From positions 8,110,342 through 8,174,341 of the forward strand of contig JAVLUZ010000154.1 of assembly GCA_036768485.1 (NCBI GenBank): a DNA stretch of 64,000 nt. The letters are read 5' to 3'. Shown one piece after another: positions 57,301 through 64,000 of the stretch; position 1 is the first letter of the stretch; the number at the start of each line of letters is the position of its first letter. The translations under genes and the position numbers were made by a program. Source of the stretch: Mermis nigrescens. Taxonomy: Eukaryota > Nematoda > Enoplea > Mermithida > Mermithidae. A model generated the notes under the pieces. That model did no database searches. It saw only the letters and a list, made by a program, of their open reading frames with translations, and had not been told where the DNA came from.

Positions 57301-60300
57301 ATCAAAAGGGTTGTAAAGAAGTCGCTGCACGCTACACAGGAAGCCGACAGTTTGCCTTAATTTTTTCAACACATTTTATAAAGGTGGAACGGCTCGAAAT
57401 TTCGGGTGGAGGCCAACGGCCGTCTTCAGAGGAGGGCGGCAGAGTGGGGGGGGGTGGGGTTAATGACCTCCAATTTCAGACGAAAATAGTAAAAGAGCAC
57501 CTATAAAAATGACCCAAAAACGCAAGTTTCTCCCAAAACATTGGGGAGGGCAGTGTTTTTTTTATACAAGGTCCGTTTGTACATGTACAAAGATGGTCCC
57601 TAAAAGTCTTTTTACATTTTGTACATGAAAATTTTCGGGTACTATAGATACAGTAGCAATTTTAGTGTAAGAAAAACAGAGTTGTTCGACCTTTGGTAGT
57701 GTATTTTATTTAATTTCTTGGTTTCTGATGGCAAAATCACTAATAATCGTCTCAAAACGGCGCGAAGCGCCGAAAAATTTGACATATTTCCTTTCAAAGT
57801 GCAATTTCTGACATTATAAAGATATATAGAACACACAATAAGTCATTTCGGCGCAAAGCGCCGAAAATTTTTGCGAATTTCAAACCTTTTTTGCACTTTT
57901 TGTTTTCCCAAAAATCTTTGTACATGTACAAAGACGGTTCCCAAAAAGTCTTTATACATCGGGACAAATCTTTGCCGAATACAAAAAAACCGTGAAAGGG
58001 GGGTCAAAAATTTTTTCTAACGCTGGGGTATGGGGGGACGACTAACTTTGGGGGGGGGAAGGATTCCCAATTTCCCCGTTACATGTCTGATGAACAGCAT
58101 GGGGATTTAAGGAATGGCTCCAAAAATTTGTTCAAAAGTGCCTCTTTTGGGCTTAAAACGATGAATGTACGCCTAAAACATTTTAGGCGTTTCTGACGAT
58201 GCGCTTGATTTTCAAAAAATAATAATTTTAAAAAAATTTTGCGAAAAAAATTCGAGTAAATTGAAGAAAATGTAGCCTAAAAATGATTATATGGTTCGAA
58301 TAGTTGAAAATTTGACACTTTTGAGTCAAAACATCGCTGAAAATGCTTTGAATAACACATTTTTTACGATTTTTTGGAAAATCAAATGTTCTGAATGTAA
58401 ACCTTTCTGGGGGTCAACCATACATGTAATGGGAGGAATCCCAACTGTTTTTAGGGAAAGGGGTAAATGACCTCCAATTTTTGGCCAAAAACAGCCAAAA
58501 AACACCAAAAAAACAACTAAAAATCGGAAATTTTCCCAAAAATCGGAGGGGGTTCAAAAATTTGTTGACTGACTGACTTTGGGTGGGGGGGTGTCAAACA
58601 TTTTCTGATTTTATGGGATGGTAGATTGACTGACTTTGGGTGAGGGGCTTCCATCCCCCTGTTAAGTGGCTGGGGTTGACCCTAAATTATTTATGCTCAC
58701 TCTGCATAATAATGTGTTACTTAGTCTAGTAATGTAAACATATAATGCAGTACATAATTGTTTTTTTCTAAATTTTGTAAATTTTTAATTTCTTTTAGAT
58801 TATTGCAACTTTTTTTGTAAACGAAATTCGCTCTTGTCACGTCAATAGCAATAGGATTGAAATTTTAGGCTCAACTATATTAGAACGAGCCGTCATTGAA
58901 CACAATTTGTTATCTGCCAGTAAATTGTACAACAACATAACGTTCGTGGAGTTGGGAAATTTACTTGGCATTCCGCCAGAAAAGGTACATAATTGCTGCC
59001 AAATTCGTTAATCAAAGTAATTATATATTAATTAGTTAATTAAACGATTAAAATAAGCGGATTAATTCAAAAATAGATAAATTTAATTATCGAAATTTCG
59101 CTTCGAACCATATTTACTTTTCTGGACGCTTTTCATTCCGACATTTCTGGAGCAAACGGCCAAAATGTCTTCCGTTTGAAAGAAAATAAAAATGTAAAAT
59201 TGTGTAATTTTTTAAATTATTTTCGTTTAGGTGCTACAGTATGTATGTGCATAACTGTTTTATTTTTAAAATATGCATTTATATTATTGGTTGTGCCATA
59301 CAGTTTTTTAAATGTTAAATTTGCGATCAATAAACTGACAAAGACAGACACGAACTGTTTAAAAAATACCTTGGCATTTGGCCAATAGCCCCGAAAATAT
59401 CTTATTGAAAGAATTTTCGGAATCATTCAAATCTGAACCTACGAAGTCATGAATTTATGTTATTAAAATACTAAGATTACGTTATTTATCTGCAGGTTTA
59501 TTTATAAATTTTTTTCCGTTTTTTCGCAATTTTTTGATGCCAATGGATAGTGCTTGATGAGAAACGTCGAAAAATGGTGTTTTTATCGCCATACCACCAT
59601 TTTTAAGGCCATTTTTTGACCTTCAAAAATCCTTGCACCCCCCAGAATTTTCTTGCTGCCCACGAACATATGTGTCTGACTGTACCCTCCCATGAATTTG
59701 AAAGACCCTTGGAATAAAAATTTTATTTTTTCCATTTTTTCGCGAATTTTCCCGAAATTTCCCGACACATTTTTTACTGTTGGAATTTTTTCGGATCCTA
59801 CAAGTATGATCCAGAATTTAGACGCTTTCCATGGAGGCTAAATGAGTTATGAATATCAGAATTTCCATTTTTTAAAGATCTTTTCGTATATTCGCAATTT
59901 TTTCTCAATATTGAATAAAAAACATCTCAAACTGACGTTTTTTGCGATTGATCCGTCTCTGACCTTTGAAAATTTTCGGACCTCTTTGTTCGCTAATTTC
60001 GGCCTCGTCTTTTTATAATGGCATTGCATTTTTTGGCGCCTTTTTTTGCAATTTCGCAATCATTTTATTTTATTTTATTATATTTTATTACTTTATTCAA
60101 TTTTAGAATTTTACCCCATTAGACCCGCAGAATTTGGTCGCTGCCCATGTATGGCGATGATAGCTACCAATTCAGGCCTTTTTTCCAAATTTTTCTTTTT
60201 TTACACTTTAAAACCTGAGAATGAATTAAAAGAAGAGCAGACTGGATTTTCTCAACTATGTATCTTGCCACTTACGAGCACACGTGGGCGTGGGGGAGGC

Positions 60301-62342
60301 TCCGGGGATTATGCACCCCGGTCGAAGGCCAAATTCGCCCCAGAATTCAATTTTTGAAACTGTTTGATGCCAATGGATAGTGCCCACACATGGGCCTGGG
60401 GGTTTTGGGGGGGGTATGCAACCCCAGAAGTTGAAATACCCCCCCCCAAATCAAAATACCCCCCCCCCCAGAATTCAAATTTTGAAATTTTTTTGCTTTT
60501 TTAGCGATTTTTTGATGCCATTGGATAGTGCTCGATGAGAAACGCCGAAAAATGGTGTTTTTTTCGCCATACGACCTTTTTTAAGACCATTTTTTGACCT
60601 TTCAAAATTTTTTCACCCCCAGAATTTCGGTGCTGCCCACCTATGATAGTGCCCGATGAGAAACGGTGAAAAATGGCGGTTTTCGCCATACCACCATTTT
60701 AAGACCATTTTTTGACCTTTAAAAATCTTGCACCACCCCTCCCCCACACCCTAGAATTTTGGTGCTGCTCATCTATGCTTACGAGTTGGTATCATTGTTT
60801 TTTTTGTACAAGGTCCGTTTGTGCATGTACAAAGATGGTCCCCAAAAGTCTTTGTACATTTTGTACATGCAAATTTTTGTGTACTATAATACGGTACAGT
60901 AGCGATTTTAGTCTGGTAATACAGGGTTTTTCGACCTTTTATAGTGTATTTTATAATTTTATTAGCTGAAAATTACTAAAAATTGTCTCAAAACGGCGCA
61001 AAGAGGCGAAAAATTTGACATTTTTCTATTCTAAATATGCTAATTCTCCCATTTTAAAGATATATAGGACAAAAATGATTCATGTCGCCGAAAATTTTTG
61101 GGAATTTCGCACCTTTTTACGGTTTTTGTCTTCCCAAAAATCTTTGTACATGTACAAAGACGGTCCGGAAAGTCTTTGTATGTACATCGGGTAAAATCTT
61201 TGCCGAATACAAAAAACCGTGGTCGGTATTCTAATTATTTTCCTTTTGCACTTCAGTATCCCGAATTTTTTATAGCCGTAATCTTAGGTGGGCAGAAGCC
61301 TAATTTTGGGGGGTCCGTTGGAACAAAATCGCCAAAACTAGTACCGAGAATTGAATTCCGGGGTCTATCAATTTAGGGGTCTCTCACATTCTAGGGGTCC
61401 ATAGACTGCCCAGACCCCCTACATCCATATGTCGCCATTGTTTTATTTTCTTCTTATTTAATCACGTGTCTAATTTGCAAGCTCCCTTTCTTTCTACTCT
61501 TTTTGAATCATTTTTCTCATGCTATTATCGAACCCATATGACTAACGGCGCTATATTTTATTCAGACCAATAATACACTCGCATATAATTGAATCTAATG
61601 GTAGCAGTGGCGGACCTAGGATTTTTCCTAAGGCGGGGGGGCGGTATCCCAAATTTTCCAAAAACAGTCAAAAATAGGTCCAAAATTTGCCCTTAACGCG
61701 CGAAATGGCGTTTTTCGGTGTTTTACATTGTATACTTTTACATAAAATCCCTTTTGACGCAATATTTTTCTGAAAATTTGAACATTTTCGACAATTTTGT
61801 GCGAAAAAAGCCATTAAATTTCTTTCACTTTAACAAAAATCTGGCGCGAAGCGCCGAAAACTCGGTGAAAATAAGGCGGGTAGATGTCTAGAAGCATGAT
61901 TTACTGCCTGATTTCCTGTATTTATAGCATTTGATGCGAAACATCGAAAGTTTTAATTGAAAATCGAAGAAAACTATGCAAACATAGCTGTTTCTGCTGT
62001 TAAAATTGTTTTGAAACCTACATGAACAGGAAATTAGCTTCCAATTCGCCAAGAAAGTAAATAGATGTCATTAATAGGTATCATCCGACGCGTAGCGCGG
62101 GATAAATTTGAGAAATTATGGTCACTGACGGCCAAAAATCATTGCAAATTGCATATCCATTCTTTATCTCGTCAAATATTTTTGGCCAACGGGGGGGCGG
62201 CCGCCCCCCCCCCGCCTTTCTTAAATCAGCCCCTGAAATGTAGCATTTTTATTAAAGGCCGAAAAAATTGCATCCCAGATGATAACGGAGAAAAGAATGG
62301 CCGGTTATATTGATCAGTTGGAATCCGTCGTATACTTTGCCG
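46974..62342 (+). CDS. CSN4: COP9 signalosome subunit 4 gene, 9 exons visible, 3' end beyond the window
   Basis: CSN4 is a PCI-domain scaffold of the COP9 signalosome, which removes NEDD8 from cullins in nucleus and cytoplasm. Exons: 46974-47044, 47286-47371, 48248-48400, 48864-48967, 51519-51672, 55508-55743, 56525-56610, 58869-58984 and 62258-62342. Together they cover about 360 residues that match animal CSN4 from the N-terminus to [13 protein letters not shown]. Strong blocks are [98 protein letters not shown] and [12 protein letters not shown]. The winged-helix part of the PCI domain is in exons 8 and 9. About 45 C-terminal residues are missing to the right. Junctions 4 to 9 are clean; junction 3-4 does not join in frame. 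Confidence 0.95.
47286..47371 (+). CDS. CSN4: CSN4 exon 2
   Basis: The acceptor is TAATTTTAG|G. It encodes [15 protein letters not shown] then [12 protein letters not shown], aligned with KYRQILEKAI to LKAFVEAMV of human CSN4. Two donors overlap: GTC|GTAAGT (after 47367) is the better site but puts exon 3 out of frame, while GTAA|GTAATA (after 47371) keeps the frame and adds two residues. I list the in-frame one. Confidence 0.8.
48248..48400 (+). CDS. CSN4: CSN4 exon 3
   Basis: The acceptor is GAATTCTAG|TC. It encodes [37 protein letters not shown] and [10 protein letters not shown], matching Drosophila NEHVSLVISRQILTEV to QPRVISFEEQ. After CAG comes T|GTTAGT, so the only nearby donor leaves one extra base relative to the phase-0 start of exon 4. 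Confidence 0.88.
48401..48863 (+). other. CSN4 intron 3 with an F-type repeat
   Basis: A repeat at about 48525-48715 carries GAAATTGGACGGGTCC, two G-runs of 9-11, GACCTCCAATTTTTGGTC and CCACCCCCTGTTACTTGTAT. I looked for a micro-exon that would restore the frame and found none convincing. Confidence 0.6.
48864..48967 (+). CDS. CSN4: CSN4 exon 4
   Basis: The acceptor is GAAATTTAG|GCC and the donor CAGAG|GTAGTG. It encodes [18 protein letters not shown] then [16 protein letters not shown], aligned with VASIRQHLASIYEKEEDW to [11 protein letters not shown]. Homology fixes a phase-0 start; an in-frame TAG sits directly before it. Confidence 0.93.
49323..49826. mobile_element. 504-bp MITE with long inverted repeats and TA duplication
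   Basis: It starts CAGTGCTCGCCATGAAACAT and ends ATGTTTCATGCGAGCACTG, with TA on each side (49321-49322 and 49827-49828). The inverted repeats extend almost to the middle, where GGAAGCGCGCACATGAATGCC-like units occur in direct and inverted copies (49516-49640). CAGTG ends and TA targets suggest the Tc1/mariner group. An open frame at 49447-49659 is a by-product. Confidence 0.88.
50685..50890. repeat. Short repeat family F
   Basis: It carries GGTTTGGGAGGGGATCCCTC, AGTCCCACGCCCCAGATTCAG, TTGACTACCTCCCCG and GGCCAAAAATTTGGAATCATT. Confidence 0.55.
51290..51480. repeat. ATT/AAT microsatellite
   Basis: About 190 bp of AAT units switching to ATT units, so parts can fold back on themselves. It ends about 40 bp before CSN4 exon 5. 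Confidence 0.95.
51519..51672 (+). CDS. CSN4: CSN4 exon 5
   Basis: TTTTCAGAG|A uses the second AG of CAGAG; its first base completes the Arg codon from exon 4. It encodes [20 protein letters not shown] then [20 protein letters not shown], aligned with QYSVDYKLETYLKIARLYLE and its sequel. The donor is AAA|GTAATT, phase 0. Confidence 0.94.
52233..52711 (+). mobile_element. Candidate solo LTR, 479 bp
   Basis: It starts TGCGACACGC and ends GCGTGACGCA, an imperfect inverted repeat bounded by TG and CA as in LTRs. It is GC-richer than its surroundings, has a TATA-like CATATAAGGAAG near 52300 and contains several stable hairpins, one a 9-bp stem with a TTCG loop at about 52388-52409. I cannot find a matching flanking duplication, an internal region or a second LTR. 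Confidence 0.45.
53309..53782. mobile_element. 474-bp foldback element with a perfect 8-bp target duplication
   Basis: The left arm starts GGATCTAGTATACAATTTAC and the right arm ends GTAAATTGTATACTAGATCC. The arms are nearly identical over about 145 bp around a 190-bp AT-rich spacer. CAAGTTTT flanks both sides (53301-53308 and 53783-53790). Removing it rejoins an F-type repeat (AAAACG-CAAGTTTT-TACC). The 8-bp duplication fits hAT or P elements; the ends match neither type that I know. Confidence 0.9.
54108..54420 (+). repeat. Short repeat family G
   Basis: It carries GATGCACAGCGTGAGAATTC, GTGGCTACGCGTCAAAAATA, CGACGCTCTATCTTTCTATAGC and CATATGGCGCGATGCGCC (hairpin at 54312-54325). Confidence 0.65.
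54656..54891 (-). repeat. Short repeat family D
   Basis: CACACATGGGCGTGGGGGGT to TTTCGGTGCTGCCCAC, with the core TTGGATAGTGCTCGATGAGAAAC. Confidence 0.8.
55508..55743 (+). CDS. CSN4: CSN4 exon 6
   Basis: The acceptor is GATTTATTAG|GC. It encodes [60 protein letters not shown] and [18 protein letters not shown], closely matching animal CSN4. The donor AT|GTAATC splits the Met codon. Confidence 0.96.
55736..56020 (+). repeat. Tandem repeat that copies the exon 6 donor
   Basis: Four units of about 69-73 bp start at 55736, 55805, 55878 and 55951. Each begins with a version of GAAAAAATGTAATC and contains TTTACTTTACACTC. The first unit straddles the exon 6 splice site; units 3 and 4 keep ATGTAACC and ATGTAATC. 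Confidence 0.8.
56525..56610 (+). CDS. CSN4: CSN4 exon 7
   Basis: The acceptor is TTGAAG|G, completing Met; the donor is GATG|GTAAGC. It encodes [20 protein letters not shown] then HQKAQTADG, matching Drosophila [20 protein letters not shown]. Confidence 0.95.
56640..56800 (+). repeat. Repeat family M
   Basis: It carries GGGTTCGGACACCCCC, ATACGTTATTTTGTGC and ACCCCCAAAATAGGACGGCC, the inverse of 36822-37000. Confidence 0.65.
57551..57994 (+). mobile_element. hAT-like MITE (family C)
   Basis: CAGTGTTTTTTTTATACAAGG to GAATACAAAAAAACCGTG, with TTTGTACATGTACAAAGA twice and GCGC hairpins at 57758-57772 and 57849-57863. The flanks are both G-rich F-type sequence and give no clear duplication. Confidence 0.75.
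58095..58420 (+). repeat. Short repeat family G
   Basis: AGCATGGGGATTTAAGG, GTGCCTCTTTTGGGCTT, GATGAATGTACGCCTAAAAC and TTATATGGTTCGAATAGTTG follow the G block order; the hairpin is eroded. Confidence 0.5.
58869..58984 (+). CDS. CSN4: CSN4 exon 8
   Basis: The acceptor is GAAATTTTAG|GC, completing Gly; the donor is AAG|GTACAT, phase 0. It encodes [20 protein letters not shown] then [18 protein letters not shown], the PCI core of CSN4. Confidence 0.96.
59500..59660 (-). repeat. Family D repeat, partial
   Basis: It runs from TTTTTTCGCAATTTTTTGATG through GAGAAACGTCGAAAAATGG to TTTTCTTGCTGCCCACG; the G-run end is missing. Confidence 0.65.
60288..60776 (-). repeat. Cluster of three family D copies, one inside another
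   Basis: The first copy (from GAGCACACGTGGGCGTGGGG) breaks off at GATAGTGCC, where a second full copy starts (CACACATGGGCCTGGGGG, 60385) and runs to TGCTGCCCACC (about 60642). GATAGTGCCCGATGAGAAAC then resumes the first copy to about 60776. TATAGTGCC/GATAGTGCC phrases on both sides of the inner copy suggest a short duplication. Confidence 0.7.
60793..61221 (+). mobile_element. hAT-like MITE (family C)
   Basis: CATTGTTTTTTTTGTACAAGG to GAATACAAAAAACCGTG. The flanks GTTGGTAT (60785-60792) and GTCGGTAT (61222-61229) agree at 7 of 8. Confidence 0.82.
61288..61432 (+). repeat. Short G-run-ended repeat (family E)
   Basis: GTGGGCAGAAGCCTAATTTTG, GAACAAAATCGCCAAAAC, GAATTGAATTCCGGGGTC and GACCCCCTACATCCATATG. 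Confidence 0.55.
61605..62235 (+). mobile_element. Full-length hAT-like element (family K) next to CSN4 exon 9
   Basis: It starts CAGTGGCGGACCTAGG and ends ATCAGCCCCTG. The flanks AATGGTAG and AAATGTAG agree at 6 of 8. It contains the intact GCGC hairpin at 61842-61856, which is the site interrupted in the copy at 38546-39596. It has no coding capacity. Confidence 0.82.
62258..62342 (+). CDS. CSN4: CSN4 exon 9
   Basis: The acceptor is ATTAAAG|GCC, phase 0 after exon 8 Lys. It encodes [19 protein letters not shown] then QLESVVYFA, matching [19 protein letters not shown] and QIDGIVHFE. The donor is G|GTATGT, phase 1, so at least one more exon lies further right. The conserved Gly of EGRM is Lys here. 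Confidence 0.95.
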
Positions 62343-64000
62343 GTATGTTGTAATTATATTCTAATATTCCTTTTTTACAACTGTAATGAAATTGAAAACG
62401 GTAAAAATTATGTACATTCTTTATACATTCAATGTCTGTGTAGCACCGTTTTTATTTTTGTACGGGACAATGATTTACAGGCTCGTACAAAGATTTTTGG
62501 TGCGATATTTGTACGTCTTTGTACATATAGTAGGCAGTTTTAGGCCGACGATTGTACAAAAAATTGAAGTTTTTTATACGAAAAAGAAAAGAGTGCTGTT
62601 TACTTTATGTACAAATTTTAAGTCCATTCTGAGACATAATTGGAGGTCTTTATTTCTCTTGGTGGTTCCTCTTAGGAAAGTTCTCACCCTCTCCCCCAAA
62701 ATTCCCTCTTCCCAGGAATTCGCGATTTTTCGAAAAAAAATTTTGAAATTCGCAGAAAATGTGCTGTTATATGTATGCACGCGTTTTTGAGTCGAAAGTG
62801 TCAAATTTTCTAATTCATTTTTTGACCGATTTTGTTTTATTTAATCGAATTTATTTAATGTTTTCTTCGAATTTATGTGTTCTTCATCTCTAAAAAGATA
62901 CAGCATTGTCACAAACGTCGAAAAATGATGTTTTTGACTGGGGATCGACCAAAGCTCCGTTTTTTCCTCCGGGCCGGAGCCGGAGCCGGAGCTCCGGCCA
63001 CTCTCACCTCCGGCCGCAGCCGGAGGCAGGAGTTGAACATGAACTATTTTCACAATGGTCTTGTACATCATGTAAATTTTGTAAATTTTAGTGTTGTGTA
63101 TAGAGGCAGATGCTTGTCCACTTTTACGTTACTTCAAATAAGGGAAATGTGAAGGGGGTAGTGCACTCACGGCAATGGTGGAGGACGCTAAGTGCCCGAA
63201 CATCCTTGCTTAGTGGCTGAGGGGTCCGGACAATGCACAGTTTGGCCGGCGTGGCTCAGCCGCATAGATGGGCGCCACCAAAGTTCTGGGGGAGGGGGTG
63301 CAAAATTTTTTCAAAGGTCAAAAAATGGCCTTAAAAATGGTGGTATGGCGAAAAAACACCATTTTTCAACGTTTCTCATCGTGCACTATCCATTGGCATC
63401 AAAAAATTGCGAAAAAAAACAAAAAAATTCCAAAAATTGAATTCTGGGGGGGCTGCATACTCCCCACCCCGCACGCCCAGGTATGGTCAGCCGGTCTGGG
63501 AAAAGACTCAATCAGAGAGTTTTTTTGAATTAAAATAAGTTTAAAAATTTTCACAGATATACTGAAATCGTGCGAAACGAGCATAACTTTTAATTAAAAC
63601 TAAAATTAAATTGAATTTAAATTGAAACTACTACAGTTTTTGGTCAATCTTGCAGAAAAATGTCCATTTTCATCTATTTTGACCTTTTATTTTGCCTGTT
63701 TTTCCAAAAAAAAATTTTCCTCTTTCCCTAAAGAACCCAAACTCGTTCAGTATGTATGTCTGATTTGGGGTTGGTCAGGTTTTAAGACTAAACACTACTC
63801 ACTGTCAGGCGATTATCAGCTATCGAGCATTTTCTGCAAGGTTTCTGGGGACGAAAGTAGGAAAGATACGAAAATTTTTGGACCATACATTTCTGTTGAA
63901 TACCCATTAAATTTCTAAATTAAAATTTCTAAATTTCCCTCAGATTAGAGTAAGGTTTGTTAACAAAACATGTCATGTGTATAAGCCGATTTTTCAAGAA
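62343..64000 (+). other. Start of the last visible CSN4 intron
   Basis: It holds a TTTGTAC-rich repeat (62445-62580), a GGAGCC/CCGGAG tract (62965-63030) and a D repeat (63264-63492). I searched for the expected WDKQI..LC C-terminal block and did not find it before the edge. Confidence 0.6.
63264..63492 (+). repeat. Short repeat family D
   Basis: CATAGATGGGCGCCACCAAAG to CCCGCACGCCCAGGTATGG with the core AACGTTTCTCATCGTGCACTATCC. Confidence 0.8.

Larger units (their letters stand above)
56611..58868 (+). other. CSN4 intron 7
   Basis: It contains repeat M (56640-56800), a G-rich F-type piece (57400-57545), the C element (57551-57994), a further F piece (58010-58085), a G repeat (58095-58420) and another F piece (58430-58680). 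Confidence 0.65.
58985..62257 (+). other. CSN4 intron 8
   Basis: After AT-rich DNA it holds D copies at 59500-59660 and 60288-60776, a C element at 60793-61221, an E-type repeat at 61288-61432 and the K element at 61605-62235. No exon is present. Confidence 0.7.

Noticed and set aside
62965..63030. GGAGCC/CCGGAG tract as a second hAT subterminal array
   Set aside because: Hexamer differs from GGAACC and no element ends or target duplication are seen nearby.

Overview
The window looks like nuclear DNA of an animal, most likely an arthropod. It is AT-rich, has short exons in long GT-AG introns, and most of it is decayed short repeats. Three real genes are supported, all on the + strand, and together they code over only about 6% of the window. 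The lineage call is an inference: the two recognisable proteins resemble both insect and vertebrate homologues, and nothing in the window fixes the order or species.

Gene 1 (5209-29259) is a storkhead-box protein (STOX1/STOX2 in vertebrates, knockout in Drosophila). I rebuilt it from seven exons whose splice phases all fit, giving an inferred 715-residue protein. Its winged-helix domain is split over exons 2 and 3. Its 7-kb third intron is almost entirely one old mobile element with hairpin ends. Gene 2 (44225-44713) is a small multi-pass membrane protein of unknown function with one coding exon, an intron in its 5' UTR and a poly(A) signal. Gene 3 (46974 to beyond 62342) is CSN4, COP9 signalosome subunit 4. 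Nine exons are visible and the last part lies beyond the right edge. One of its junctions (exon 3 to 4) cannot be joined in frame with GT-AG sites in the sequence as given.

The rest is a dense layer of repeats. Best defined: (a) a complete hAT element at 38127-40209 with an 8-bp target duplication, GGAACC arrays inside both ends and a broken transposase. It was split by a second hAT-like element (38546-39596), which was itself split by a third (38934-39354), and each level has its own 8-bp duplication. (b) Four copies of a roughly 420-450 bp MITE with ends CA-N-N-G-TTTTTTTTGTA, three with clear 8-bp duplications. (c) A 474-bp foldback element at 53309-53782 with a perfect 8-bp duplication, and a 504-bp TA-flanked MITE at 49323-49826. 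(d) A tRNA-derived retrosequence, a candidate solo LTR with a cluster of hairpins, and a PIF/Harbinger-like remnant with a MADF exon. (e) Many short repeats sharing G-run ends (AATTCTGGGGG and CACGCCCATGTGTGG). A GGCGC-TTC-GCGCC hairpin recurs in otherwise different repeat families.

Region by region: 1-5 kb repeats and the probable 5' region of the STOX gene; 5-29 kb the STOX gene; 29-44 kb intergenic repeats, including the nested hAT cluster and a Harbinger-like fragment; 44-45 kb the membrane protein; 47-64 kb CSN4 with repeat-filled introns.
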